DNA of 64,000 nt from Caldisericia bacterium (GTDB taxonomy: Bacteria; Caldisericota; Caldisericia; JAAYUI01), in NCBI GenBank assembly GCA_017999835.1, contig JAGNLA010000007.1, positions 46,582 to 110,581 on the forward strand, written 5' to 3'. The notes under the pieces are model-generated. The model was not told where the DNA came from, did no database searches, and was given only the letters and a program-made list of their open reading frames with translations. A program made the position numbers and the translations under genes. The stretch's first letter is position 1; each line of letters begins with the position of its first letter. This document shows, piece by piece, positions 44,614 through 52,659 of this stretch.

Positions 44614-45246
44614 TTATCGTTTGTATGCGATAACAGGACAGTTTGTGCAGTTGGGTTTTGTTTTGCAAAAAACCTTGCCCAGCCTGACGATAAGGGCATG
44701 ATACTCGTTGTAAACTTGAACATCTTTTGGCAGGTTGGCTTCAAAAACACTTTTCAGGGCGTGATAATCTTCGGCCTCAGGAATTTGCAGACATCGAGCC
44801 ATCCTCTTTGTGTAGGCGTCTATTACAAAAGTCAGATGACCGCCAGCATAAAGCAATATTGAATCAGCGGTTTCCGGACCTATACCTTTTATTCCGAGCA
44901 GTTCCTGCCTGACTTCTTGAGTTGGCCTTGCCAACATTTTTTCGATTGAGCCATATTTGCAGCTTACCAACTTGGCAAAATCAAGCAGCCTTGCACCCTT
45001 CTGGTTGTAAAACCCGACAGGTTTGATCAATTCTTTGAGAATATCCAGGTTGGCATTTGACATTTTTTCCAAATTCAACAAATCGGCTGTTTTGAGGTTT
45101 GCTATTGCTTTTTCAACATTTGTCCATGCAACTTGCTGGGTTAGCATGGCGCCGACGGTGATTTCCCATGGGTTTTCGCCAGGCCACCAGTGCTGGGGGC
45201 CAAAATGCAAAAATAAAGCCTCGTAGAGGCTGTGAAGTTTTATCAT
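44614..45246 (-). CDS. HhH-GPD DNA glycosylase, endonuclease III-like
   Basis: A 210-residue helix-hairpin-helix DNA glycosylase. 'NPWEITVGAMLTQQVAWTNV' opens the fold, 'LLGIKGIGPETADSILLYAGG' is the hairpin and 'FVIDAYTKRMA' has the catalytic Asp. Where endonuclease III has the lyase Lys in the hairpin (GxGxKTA) there is Glu, so AP-lyase activity is unlikely. The C-terminal Fe-S site reads Cys-x5-Cys-x2-Cys with Lys at the fourth position and the protein then ends. This resembles the MagIII-type 3-methyladenine glycosylases rather than Nth. It lies between the VOC gene and the stalk pair in one operon. Confidence 0.85.
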   Translation of the reverse strand: MIKLHSLYEALFLHFGPQHWWPGENPWEITVGAMLTQQVAWTNVEKAIANLKTADLLNLEKMSNANLDILKELIKPVGFYNQKGARLLDFAKLVSCKYGSIEKMLARPTQEVRQELLGIKGIGPETADSILLYAGGHLTFVIDAYTKRMARCLQIPEAEDYHALKSVFEANLPKDVQVYNEYHALIVRLGKVFCKTKPNCTNCPVIAYKR

Positions 45247-45252
45247 GAAAAT

Positions 45253-45618
45253 CTACATTTTTGCGTCAGGCAGGTTTTCAAACAGGCTTATTTTGTTGCC
45301 GTCAAAATCCTCGAGTGTGGCAAAGAAACCCACTTGTGGAATTGGAGTTTTCTCCTTGGCGAGCTTCCAACCTACAGCCTGGGCTTTTGGTATGGTTTCA
45401 TCAATGTTTGATGTGTAAAGGTAGAGCTCAAAATTCTTTATTGCTGTAGGCTCTTTTACGAGCACGATTCCACCGCCAAGCTTGTCGTCCGGAAACATGA
45501 AGAGGAGATAATCTCCGCCCCATTCTCTGAATGTCCAATTGAAAAAACCATAGAATTTTTTAAACTTATCAAAATCTGTTGTGCAAAATTCAACATGGAT
45601 AACGTCTCCAAATGGCAT
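45253..45618 (-). CDS. VOC (glyoxalase/bleomycin resistance) family protein
   Basis: A 121-residue vicinal-oxygen-chelate protein: 'DVIHVEFCTTDFDKFKKFYG', then 'GGIVLVKEPTAIKNFELYLY', 'AVGWKLAKEKTPIPQVGFFA' and 'FEDFDGNKISLFE' ('TLEDFDGNKISLFE'), ending in the family's metal-ligand-like Glu. The function cannot be predicted from sequence. A CAGGAGG site precedes the ATG. It is the first gene of the operon with the glycosylase and two stalk proteins. Confidence 0.8.
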   Translation of the reverse strand: MPFGDVIHVEFCTTDFDKFKKFYGFFNWTFREWGGDYLLFMFPDDKLGGGIVLVKEPTAIKNFELYLYTSNIDETIPKAQAVGWKLAKEKTPIPQVGFFATLEDFDGNKISLFENLPDAKM

Positions 45619-45646
45619 GCGAGCCTCCTGATCATTTGTTTAGCTG

Positions 45647-45674
45647 ATTATAACCAAATAAAAAGCCAGGGCAA
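45647..45674 (-). promoter_or_regulatory. VOC-operon promoter overlapping the upstream terminator
   Basis: Minus-strand -10 is a perfect TATAAT (45647-45652). At 16 bases' spacing the -35 TTGCCC (45669-45674) falls in the loop and right stem of the terminator hairpin of the gene upstream (45661-45690). The leader carries a CAGGAGG site. Confidence 0.6.
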
Positions 45675-45690
45675 CAACCCTGGCTTTTTT
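45661..45690. terminator. Intrinsic terminator after the 45707-46729 stalk gene
   Basis: Stem GCCAGGG (45665-45671) and CCCTGGC (45678-45684) with a 6-base loop, an A run on one side and a T run on the other. On the minus strand it follows the stalk gene; the next promoter's -35 box is within it. Confidence 0.85.
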
Positions 45691-45706
45691 GAATTTGAAT
45701 CAAACC

Positions 45707-46729
45707 TTATTGTTCTGGGGCTTCTGCTTCTGGGAAGTAGATTGTGACTGTTTTTGTTGAGGCTTCGTAATTGACTTTTGCGCCAAGAAGTTCTGAGACC
45801 ATTCTATCCGGGACGACAGTGCTGCCATTGTAAATTGTTGCAGCTGTTGTGACCGTGACATTGTCGCGAAGGATCTTGCCGTCGCCTGTCTTGAGTTCGA
45901 GGGTGACTGTCTTTTTATCAAGCGGAAGCATCATCTTAAAATAAACGTTTTTGTATTCAAATGTGTATGAAGCTGTTCTTGTTGCAGCATCCCATCCGAC
46001 TTTGCAGAAATCTTTGCCAATTACCTTTTCGCCCATGTCTCTCATTGGAAGGTATGTAGAATTTTTGATGATGACCGGTGGAACCTTGAGTGTGTCGGCA
46101 GAGTCTGTTATTGGATATCTCTTGGATTTGTCTCTGTTTGTGATGTCCCAGGTAAGACACTTTGAAAGCTTGAGTTCTTTATTGTCTATCTGCATCTTTG
46201 CAACGGTGAACGGGATAAACATGCATCCAAAATAGAGTGAGTCGATTGTTCCCTTGTCGCCTTGTGGCCATACATCAACCCTGCCCGTGCCCATCATACC
46301 AAATTTGCCTTTTGATGCGACGCTGTGTGGGGAGAAGAGAGCTGTCATGACTTCTTCATATCCTGTTGCCTTTTCCTTACCCGTTGTGCCCGTTGTGCCT
46401 GCGTTGTAGCATGCGTCAGAGAAACAGAACTCAACAATTTCCCAGTCGCCTGACTTGTTTGAGGCGTCATAGGGGGTTGTTGGACCGAGATTGTTCATCA
46501 CGCCCTGGAATTTTGTTGTCTTGCTGAGAACATTTTTAAGTGAGTAATGAAAATGGTTGTTTGCTTCTACCGGGTAAACGGCTGGGTTTGGCTTAAACAG
46601 TGACGATGTCTTGAACAGGAATGTCCTGTTAAGGTGCTTGAAAAAGCCTGGGCCTGCGTTTGCAGGGGTGAAGCTGAATGAAACTGCCACGATTGCCAGC
46701 ACTGCAACGATAGCTAAAATCTTCCTCAT
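45707..46729 (-). CDS. Exported stalk-domain protein
   Basis: A 340-residue exported protein with signal peptide 'MRKILAIVAVLAIVAVSFSF'. A middle region ('GDWEIVEFCFSDACYNAGTT', 'FGMMGTGRVDVWPQGDKG') is not recognisable. The C-terminal 200 residues form a stalk pair: 'PPVIIKNSTYLPMRDMGEKV' with 'VGWDAATRTASYTF', and 'IYNGSTVVPDRMVSELLGAKVNYE' ending 'KTVTIYFP'. The frame opens four codons earlier, but ATG 46729 follows a GGAGG site at the right distance. It is monocistronic, with a terminator after it. Its promoter may be TTGCAA-17-TATCAT just upstream. Confidence 0.78.
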   Translation of the reverse strand: MRKILAIVAVLAIVAVSFSFTPANAGPGFFKHLNRTFLFKTSSLFKPNPAVYPVEANNHFHYSLKNVLSKTTKFQGVMNNLGPTTPYDASNKSGDWEIVEFCFSDACYNAGTTGTTGKEKATGYEEVMTALFSPHSVASKGKFGMMGTGRVDVWPQGDKGTIDSLYFGCMFIPFTVAKMQIDNKELKLSKCLTWDITNRDKSKRYPITDSADTLKVPPVIIKNSTYLPMRDMGEKVIGKDFCKVGWDAATRTASYTFEYKNVYFKMMLPLDKKTVTLELKTGDGKILRDNVTVTTAATIYNGSTVVPDRMVSELLGAKVNYEASTKTVTIYFPEAEAPEQ

Positions 46730-46828
46730 ATCTACCTCCAAAATGATATGTTAAATTCCTATCATTTGCAAAAACCATTTCAACCAAGTTTATGGCAAGA
46801 ACTAATTAAATGGATTATTGCAAAAATG

Positions 46829-46857
46829 TTGTTATTCAGGATGGAAAATGCTATGAT
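46829..46857 (+). promoter_or_regulatory. Promoter placed directly before an ATG (leaderless gene)
   Basis: TTGTTA (46829-46834), 17-base spacer, TATGAT (46852-46857). Transcription would start at about 46864-46865, that is at the ATG itself, and there is no Shine-Dalgarno before that ATG. Confidence 0.55.
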
Positions 46858-46864
46858 TTCTCCC

Positions 46865-47629
46865 ATGGGAAAAAAGTCGTGGTTTTTTGTTTTGGCAGGG
46901 ATGATAGTTTTTCTGGCGGCGTCATTCTTTGTTGGGTATTCAACCAGCCTCAGCGGTAATATTCCGGTTGAGCATACAAATGAAATCGAAAAACTAAGAA
47001 AACTGACAGGACTGGAAATTTCATCAGACCTCAACGACCCAGTCATGATCAATATTTTGCTGGTTTCAAAACACAGATACTCTCCCCAAACGCTGGCCGT
47101 GGCAACGCTTCAGTGTTCAAAAAACCTGGCAAAGGCAGGCGATCTCCTGCTCAACTGGCAGAAAGTCAAACTGACCCACAAATTCTCAGATGCAAAAATG
47201 GAATTCATCCTCGGCGTCGAGACGATTCTTGGAAAAGAAAAAGGAACAGTAGGCAACATCGCGTTTTGGAACCAGGCGCTCGCCACAAAAACATTCACCA
47301 GCAAGTCGCAGGCGTTCTCAGGCATGGACGGGTTTTTCGAGCTGTTCCGGACGCTCGAGCCTGAGGCCGAGGTGTCGCTTGCCGACCGCACGTTTGTGGT
47401 CAGCTCGCAGGCAAAGCTGGACTGGCAGGAAACGTGCCTGAGCCTGATGATGTCGGCGCACGCGGTCGCGCAGGAGGTCGGGTTCTACCCCGAGCAGTTC
47501 GACCTGACGGTAAGCGATGGCGACCGCAGGCTGAACCTGCGCTTCTCCGGAGCCAGCCTCAAAAGCCTGATGCAGGGCCAGCTGACCCCCCAGGAGTTCC
47601 AGACCAGGATTGTGATGGGGTGGGAGTAG
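46865..47629 (+). CDS. Membrane-anchored protein of unknown function
   Basis: I do not recognise this protein of about 254 residues. It starts 'MGKKSWFFVLAGMIVFLAA' with one membrane segment, so most of it would lie outside the membrane. The body is helical at first ('PQTLAVATLQCSKNLAKAGD') and ends 'QGQLTPQEFQTRIVMGWE'. The open frame extends 39 codons further up, but that region overlaps a good -10 box, so I chose ATG 46865. From about base 47290 to the stop the DNA becomes much richer in G and C, with third positions almost all G or C, in the same frame. That is unlike its own 5' half and unlike the AT-rich gene that follows. Confidence 0.6.
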   Translation: MGKKSWFFVLAGMIVFLAASFFVGYSTSLSGNIPVEHTNEIEKLRKLTGLEISSDLNDPVMINILLVSKHRYSPQTLAVATLQCSKNLAKAGDLLLNWQKVKLTHKFSDAKMEFILGVETILGKEKGTVGNIAFWNQALATKTFTSKSQAFSGMDGFFELFRTLEPEAEVSLADRTFVVSSQAKLDWQETCLSLMMSAHAVAQEVGFYPEQFDLTVSDGDRRLNLRFSGASLKSLMQGQLTPQEFQTRIVMGWE

Positions 47630-47647
47630 AAGGTTTAGATATTGCTG

Positions 47648-49483
47648 TTATATGTCCAACCCCCACACTTTTTTACTTACAATCATCAAAGCTTCTTGAC
47701 GATCTTGAATAGTTTTTGTATTCCAATTATTTATTTTTGATTTTGAAAATAATTTTGATATTTTAAGTTTGTTTGAATCTTGACCAATGTATGGTTCTGA
47801 GGATAAAAGAGATGTGATAATGAACTTTGATTTGTTATACAATTCTGCTTTTTTGTCTTTAGTGTTGTTTGATGCAGCCGAGTTAAATTTGTTCTCTAAC
47901 AATGTAAGATTTCCAAGCATTGATTTATGCATTTCATAATTTGAATTATCGTCAAAAACCCATTCGCCTTTATTACGAGGCAATATGTGTTCAATTGTTG
48001 CTAAATTCTCATAATAATCTAGCATCGTTAAACTATGTCCAGAAAATTTGTCATCGATATATTTTGCGATTTTAGCTAATATGTATTTTAGTTGATATCG
48101 GTAAAGATTATTCTCGTTTAGTTGTAGGAAATTTAGCTCATAATGTTTTATATTCTCGTTAATATAATCTTTGATGTTGTTATTGATGAATCTATCGACT
48201 TGTTCAGATGTGTTTAACAACTTTATTTCTTTAGATAACTTAATGAACTTTCTTTCCCAGTATTTCGGTTGGATGTCAGTTATTGTGTAGAAATAAAGTA
48301 GATTTTCAATATATTTTGTAATCTTCACAAATTGATCATCTTGTAAGTGAATTCCTGATAATAATAAAAGATAATGCTGTTTTGTTTTACAATTTGACAT
48401 AAGGCCTATATTCTCTAAAGATTGATCTTTTTTTTCGCTATTAGATAAATATCTAGAATATTTCAACCATGTATCACTTACTTTCTTTATATCTTTTGCA
48501 AAACCAATAGGATCTTTTTCAATTTCCATATCTTTTTTGTACATTTTTATCCATTTATACAAATTATCTTCCTTTGGAGGTGTATGTTCAGTTGCAGTAT
48601 CAATGAACCTGTTAATGATGTAGTATCTTAAAAACCTCATTGGTTTTTCATTTGCTTGTTTCAAATTATCAAGCATCTCAGACCATGTTTTTTTTATTCT
48701 CTCGTAATCTGAGTGTTCAGCAGATCTAAAAACAAGATTCTTTAACAAATCGATAGCCTGAAGACTTTCCCCTCTTTGATTGATAGTTTCAAAAATATTC
48801 AATGCACGATCAACACTGGGCGTTATTATTTTTATTAGTTTAACTTTCTCAATTATTGTTGTCCAAAAAGACCATACTTTATCTTGATTATCCCCTAGGT
48901 CTTTCCTAAGAAACTCTCTTATTGTTCTGTATGCATTCGCTAAATTAATCTCTGTATTTGATTTTAGTTTTGAAGATTCTATTTGTTCAAGCTTGTTCTT
49001 AAAATCTGTACCTGCGATTACATTTTCAAGAAAATCTTTATTAGCTTCATACTGTAATGTTATTCGATATGTCGCTATTACACCAACTTTCTTTGGATTA
49101 GGCCTATTAATTCTTATTAGGTAAGATAAGCTTTCAGGAATATCAATCCCTTTTTCTCTTAAAAAATCTCTAATTGCACAAAAAAGTATAAAAAAGGTTG
49201 TTAGCCTTTGTTGTCCGTCAATTATTTCAAAGCTTTTATTTACTGAATCACGTATCTGGCTTACAACAATACTCCCAATAAAATATTCAGAAGCATTCAT
49301 GATATTATTGTTTTCATCGAGAAAAGCATCTTTTAAATCGTCGAGTAATTGCCTAACATGATCATTTGTCCAAACGAAAGCTCTTTGATAGTCAGGCACG
49401 ATATAGAAATTATTGAATATTTTTTCTATGTTTTCACTATTTGCGCCAATCTCGTCAATCATCTCTATTTGCTCAATGTCCAT
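47648..49483 (-). CDS. DUF262/DUF1524 protein, GmrSD-like (type IV restriction/defence family)
   Basis: A 611-residue protein with both parts of the GmrSD architecture. N-terminal DUF262 (ParB-like) shows 'YIVPDYQRAFVWTNDHVRQL', 'YFIGSIVVSQ' and 'FEIIDGQQRLTTFFIL'; the C-terminal DUF1524 HNH-type nuclease shows 'ATIEHILPRNKGEW' and 'MLGNLTLLENKFNSAASN'. In the family, GmrSD enzymes cut modified phage DNA, while other DUF262 proteins have less certain defence roles. The gene is strikingly AT-rich (near 30% GC by eye) between GC-rich neighbours, a mark of recent acquisition. A GGAGGGG site precedes the ATG. No other defence gene lies beside it. Confidence 0.85.
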   Translation of the reverse strand: MDIEQIEMIDEIGANSENIEKIFNNFYIVPDYQRAFVWTNDHVRQLLDDLKDAFLDENNNIMNASEYFIGSIVVSQIRDSVNKSFEIIDGQQRLTTFFILFCAIRDFLREKGIDIPESLSYLIRINRPNPKKVGVIATYRITLQYEANKDFLENVIAGTDFKNKLEQIESSKLKSNTEINLANAYRTIREFLRKDLGDNQDKVWSFWTTIIEKVKLIKIITPSVDRALNIFETINQRGESLQAIDLLKNLVFRSAEHSDYERIKKTWSEMLDNLKQANEKPMRFLRYYIINRFIDTATEHTPPKEDNLYKWIKMYKKDMEIEKDPIGFAKDIKKVSDTWLKYSRYLSNSEKKDQSLENIGLMSNCKTKQHYLLLLSGIHLQDDQFVKITKYIENLLYFYTITDIQPKYWERKFIKLSKEIKLLNTSEQVDRFINNNIKDYINENIKHYELNFLQLNENNLYRYQLKYILAKIAKYIDDKFSGHSLTMLDYYENLATIEHILPRNKGEWVFDDNSNYEMHKSMLGNLTLLENKFNSAASNNTKDKKAELYNKSKFIITSLLSSEPYIGQDSNKLKISKLFSKSKINNWNTKTIQDRQEALMIVSKKVWGLDI

Positions 49484-49504
49484 TTCCCCTCCATTTTCTT
49501 AGTT

Positions 49505-49533
49505 ACTATAAACAAAACCCCCGAGGTTTGCAA
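49505..49533 (-). promoter_or_regulatory. DUF262 promoter overlapping the kbl terminator
   Basis: On the minus strand -35 TTGCAA (49528-49533), 17-base spacer, -10 TATAGT (49505-49510). The -35 box is in the loop of the terminator hairpin that follows kbl, and the -10 lies just after its T run. Transcription would start near 49498, leaving room for the GGAGGGG site. Confidence 0.55.
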
Positions 49534-49547
49534 TACCCTCGGGGGTT
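49511..49547 (-). terminator. Intrinsic terminator of the tdh-kbl operon
   Basis: Stem CCCCCGAGG (49518-49526) with CCTCGGGGG (49537-49545), lengthened by AA/TT, with a 10-base loop. On the minus strand it is followed by TTTTGTTT. It lies 44 bases after the kbl stop. Confidence 0.88.
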
Positions 49548-49590
49548 GGAGGAGATGTGTTAAAATGTCGGTCTGTATTAACTTATCTCG

Positions 49591-50841
49591 TCACAATCCG
49601 TACTTCTCGATGACCTGGTCTTTGTTTTTGCCAAGGATGTCGTACTTTGCGCCGATTTTGGTGAAGGCGGCGATGGCCTTGTCCAGGTGTGCCTTTTCGT
49701 GGCCGGCTGAGATCTGGACCCTTATGCGGGCGACGCCCTTGCCAACGACCGGATAGTAGAAGCCGATGACGTAGATGCCCTCTTCGTAGAGGTCGGCGGC
49801 CATGTTCTGGGCGAGTTTTGCGTTGTAGAGCATGATTGGGACGATCGGGTGCACGCCTGGCTTGATGTCGAAGCCTGCTGCCGTCATCTTTTCCCTGAAG
49901 TATTTGGTGTTGGCTTCCAGCTTGTCGCGGCGTTCGGTTGTGGTTGAGAGCAGGTCGAGAACCTTGAGCGCAGCTGCGGCAACGACTGGCGGGATGGTGT
50001 TTGAAAACAGATATGGGCGCGATCTCTGGCGAAGGAGGTCGATGATCTCTTTCCTGCCTGATGTTGCGCCGCCTGAGGCTCCGCCGAGTGCCTTGCCAAG
50101 GGTGGTGGTGATGACGTCGATTCTGCCCATAACACCGTTGTGCTCGTGGGTTCCGCGGCCGGTTTTGCCCATGAATCCTGTTGCGTGGGAGTCGTCGACC
50201 ATGGTCATGCAGTCGTATTTGTCGGCTATGTCGCAGATTTCCTTGAGTTTTGCGATGTCGCCGTCCATGGAGAACACGCCATCGGTTGCGATCATGATGA
50301 ACCTTACGCCGTCAGCGCGTGCCTGCTTGCATTTTGCTTCGCAGTCGGCCATGTCGTTGTGCTTGTAGACGTATCTTTTTGCCTTGGAAAGTCTCATGCC
50401 GTCGATGATTGAGGCGTGGTTGAGCTCTTCGGTGACGATTGCGTCCTCTTCCTTGAGCAGTGTTTCAAAAAGTCCGCCGTTTGCGTCAAAGCATGATGAA
50501 TAGAGGATTGTGTCGTCTGTGCCAAGGAATTCTGAGATCTTTCTTTCGAGCTGCTTGTGGATATCCTGGGTGCCGCAGATGAAACGGACAGAGCTGAGAC
50601 CGTAGCCTCTGTAGTCAAGACCTTCGTGGGCTGCTTTGATCACGTCTGGGTGTGAGGAGAGGCCGAGATAGTTGTTTGCGCAGAAGTTGAGGGTTTCTTT
50701 GGTCGGTGCGTCTTCAGGGAAGCGGACTTTGATGTCTGCGCCCTGCTCGGAGACGATGACCCTTTCATTCTTCCAAAGGCCTGCGTCTTTGATTCCGGCA
50801 AGTTCAGTGGTGAGAAATTCTTTTATTTTTCCGTATGCCAT
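49591..50841 (-). CDS. kbl: Glycine C-acetyltransferase (2-amino-3-ketobutyrate CoA ligase)
   Basis: A 416-residue PLP enzyme that cleaves 2-amino-3-oxobutanoate with CoA into glycine and acetyl-CoA. Family marks: '[16 protein letters not shown]', '[21 protein letters not shown]', '[15 protein letters not shown]' and PLP Lys250 in '[14 protein letters not shown]', followed by '[13 protein letters not shown]', which is typical of KBL. It lies 17 bases after tdh, the preceding step of threonine breakdown, and a strong terminator follows. The DNA is clearly more GC-rich than most of the window. It is paralogous to 3169-4350. Confidence 0.93.
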   Translation of the reverse strand: MAYGKIKEFLTTELAGIKDAGLWKNERVIVSEQGADIKVRFPEDAPTKETLNFCANNYLGLSSHPDVIKAAHEGLDYRGYGLSSVRFICGTQDIHKQLERKISEFLGTDDTILYSSCFDANGGLFETLLKEEDAIVTEELNHASIIDGMRLSKAKRYVYKHNDMADCEAKCKQARADGVRFIMIATDGVFSMDGDIAKLKEICDIADKYDCMTMVDDSHATGFMGKTGRGTHEHNGVMGRIDVITTTLGKALGGASGGATSGRKEIIDLLRQRSRPYLFSNTIPPVVAAAALKVLDLLSTTTERRDKLEANTKYFREKMTAAGFDIKPGVHPIVPIMLYNAKLAQNMAADLYEEGIYVIGFYYPVVGKGVARIRVQISAGHEKAHLDKAIAAFTKIGAKYDILGKNKDQVIEKYGL

Positions 50842-50858
50842 TTTTTATTTTCTCCTTT

Positions 50859-51965
50859 TTACATACCCATGCGCTTTTTTGCAGCCTCAAGCTCGGACTT
50901 GTCCGGGAAGAGTACTATTTTGGCGCATTCTCTTGGGTTTGCTGTCAGAAGCTTGAATGCTTTCTCGTATTCGTCAAGCATGAACAAATGTGTGACGACT
51001 GGTTTGATGTTAATCTTGTTATTTGAGAGCATCATGCCGTTTCGGTACCAGGTGTCAAAAATCTTTCTGCCGTTGATGCCATGAACCTGGATGCCTTTGA
51101 AAACGATGCCGTCGTTGTAGTCGATTGTGGTCTGGGACTGGGAGAGAACGCCGAACGCTGAAACCCTTCCGCCTTTTCTGACCATCTTGAGGCAGTCATC
51201 GATTGCCGATGCCGCGCCAGCCATCTCAAGGGCAACGTCAACGCCAAATCCGTCGGTTTCGTCGAGAACCTTCTGGAGTCTCTGCTTTGCGTCTTCCTTG
51301 AGGACGTTCATTTGAATGTCGGCGCCCATCTGTTTGCCGATTTTGAGGTTGTATTCAGCCATGCCGACCTGGAAAATCTTTGATGCGCCGGCCGCCTTTG
51401 CAATTCCGACTGCAAACAGGGCTATTGGACCGTCGCCAACGATGAGAACTCTTTTACCAAAAATATCATGATCTTCGCCAAGTGTGCAGTAGCAAGCATT
51501 GCCAAGTGGTTCCTGAACCGAGGCAAGCTCTGGCACAAGGGATTTGTCGTTCTTCCAAAGAACAATCTCTGGAGCAGCAATGTACTCGGCAAAGCAACCG
51601 TTTGTGTCCACGCCGAGAATCTTCATGTTTTTGCCAACATGGAGAACGCCAAGCTGGCTGGTCAGATCTGCCGGGTCGTAAATGTGGGTTTCACAGCTTA
51701 CATAGTCACCGACCTTGATCCTGTTGCAGTACGGACCGACTTCAACAACTTCACCGCAGCATTCGTGACCGAGCGTCTGTGGGAGTTTTTTGTCGCCAAT
51801 GCGTCCCTGTGACCAGGGATCCCAGTTCCAGATGTGGACATCTGTTCCACAAATTGATGTTGCCCTGACTTTGATCAGAACCCAGCCTGGTGCAAGTTTG
51901 TCCGGTACTGGAACATCAAGGTACTCTGCTCCAACCGCTGGTTTCGTTTTAACTATCGCCTTCAT
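50859..51965 (-). CDS. tdh: Threonine dehydrogenase-like zinc alcohol dehydrogenase
   Basis: A 368-residue medium-chain dehydrogenase that would oxidise L-threonine to 2-amino-3-oxobutanoate. The catalytic zinc region is 'ATSICGTDVHIWNWDPWSQG' and 'LGHECCGEVVEVG', and the NAD site is 'VLIVGDGPIALFAVGIAKAAG'. The four-Cys structural zinc lobe of usual Tdh enzymes is not there: the corresponding stretch ('CETHIYDPADLTSQLG') has one Cys only. The frame is open 27 codons further up, but ATG 51965 follows an AGGAGG site and begins at the conserved 'MKAIVKTKP'. The pairing with kbl supports the threonine role. Confidence 0.88.
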   Translation of the reverse strand: MKAIVKTKPAVGAEYLDVPVPDKLAPGWVLIKVRATSICGTDVHIWNWDPWSQGRIGDKKLPQTLGHECCGEVVEVGPYCNRIKVGDYVSCETHIYDPADLTSQLGVLHVGKNMKILGVDTNGCFAEYIAAPEIVLWKNDKSLVPELASVQEPLGNACYCTLGEDHDIFGKRVLIVGDGPIALFAVGIAKAAGASKIFQVGMAEYNLKIGKQMGADIQMNVLKEDAKQRLQKVLDETDGFGVDVALEMAGAASAIDDCLKMVRKGGRVSAFGVLSQSQTTIDYNDGIVFKGIQVHGINGRKIFDTWYRNGMMLSNNKINIKPVVTHLFMLDEYEKAFKLLTANPRECAKIVLFPDKSELEAAKKRMGM

Positions 51966-51996
51966 AAATCCTCCTATTCCTTTCTCAAACATCAAA

Positions 51997-52025
51997 TTAA
52001 TAGGTCTTGTGACTGAATAAGTCAA
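51997..52025 (-). promoter_or_regulatory. Promoter of tdh-kbl
   Basis: On the minus strand -35 TTGACT (52020-52025), 17-base spacer, -10 TATTAA (51997-52002). The rest of the 217-base gap up to the HIT gene (51966-52182) is AT-rich and I see no gene or hairpin in it. Confidence 0.5.
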
Positions 52026-52182
52026 GTTAATTACAGTAGTTGACAAGGTAAAGATGAGTGTTTGTTGATAATAAATATCAATTGAAAGTTTTACTTAAAG
52101 GACAATAGAAATGGTGATGATAATTGGCATATCTGGCAAGATGCGAAAAGTCATTGGAGAAGATAGGTTACACAAAAAAAGA

Positions 52183-52659
52183 TTAAAGGTATTCTTTAAG
52201 TTGTTTGTAGATTGTCGGCAGGTCGGTTGGGTGAACTTTGATGTTGCCAACAACAGGCATGAAATTGTTGTCTCCATCCCACCTTGGAACAATGTGGAGG
52301 TGAAGGTGTTCAGCAATGCCTGCTCCTGCAGTTTTGCCAAGGTTCATACCCAGGTTGAAACCATCGGGTTTTAGAGCCTTTGTTATTACCGTGACAAATT
52401 CCTTTGCCATGTCCATCATCTCGTTGCTTTCTATACTCTCGAGTTTGGCAAAATCAGAGGTGTGACGATACGGTATGACAAGCACATGGCCGGTTGAGTA
52501 GGGGTAAAGATTGAGGATCGCAAAACAGGTCTTGCCTCGTGCGAGGACAAAGTTTTCTTCGTCCTTTTCCGGTGTTTTTGCTTTTTTACAGAACACACAT
52601 TCATCTGGCTTTGGACCTTTGATGAAGGTCATGCGCCATGGTGTGAAGATGCTCTTCAA
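52183..52659 (-). CDS. HIT-family nucleotide hydrolase/transferase
   Basis: A 158-residue histidine-triad protein. The triad 'EHLHLHIVPRW' is intact, and the N-terminal 'PDECVFCKKA' gives a Cys-x2-Cys zinc site as in Ap4A phosphorylase/hydrolase-like HIT proteins; 'LNLYPYSTGHVLVIPYRH' is the usual core. The likely substrates are dinucleoside polyphosphates or adenylated compounds. The frame starts with TTG 52659, overlapping the BMC gene stop, and 'KSIFTPWRMTFI' agrees with the family start. It is the last gene of its operon. Confidence 0.85.
   Translation of the reverse strand: MKSIFTPWRMTFIKGPKPDECVFCKKAKTPEKDEENFVLARGKTCFAILNLYPYSTGHVLVIPYRHTSDFAKLESIESNEMMDMAKEFVTVITKALKPDGFNLGMNLGKTAGAGIAEHLHLHIVPRWDGDNNFMPVVGNIKVHPTDLPTIYKQLKEYL

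Noticed and set aside
47113..47712. Other-frame ORFs in the GC-rich end of the 46865-47629 gene
   Set aside because: High GC removes stop codons in all frames; Arg/Ala/Gly-rich shadows with no ribosome-binding site.
52095..52374. Short frames in the tdh-HIT gap
   Set aside because: They overlap the end of the HIT gene, show no family features and lack start signals.
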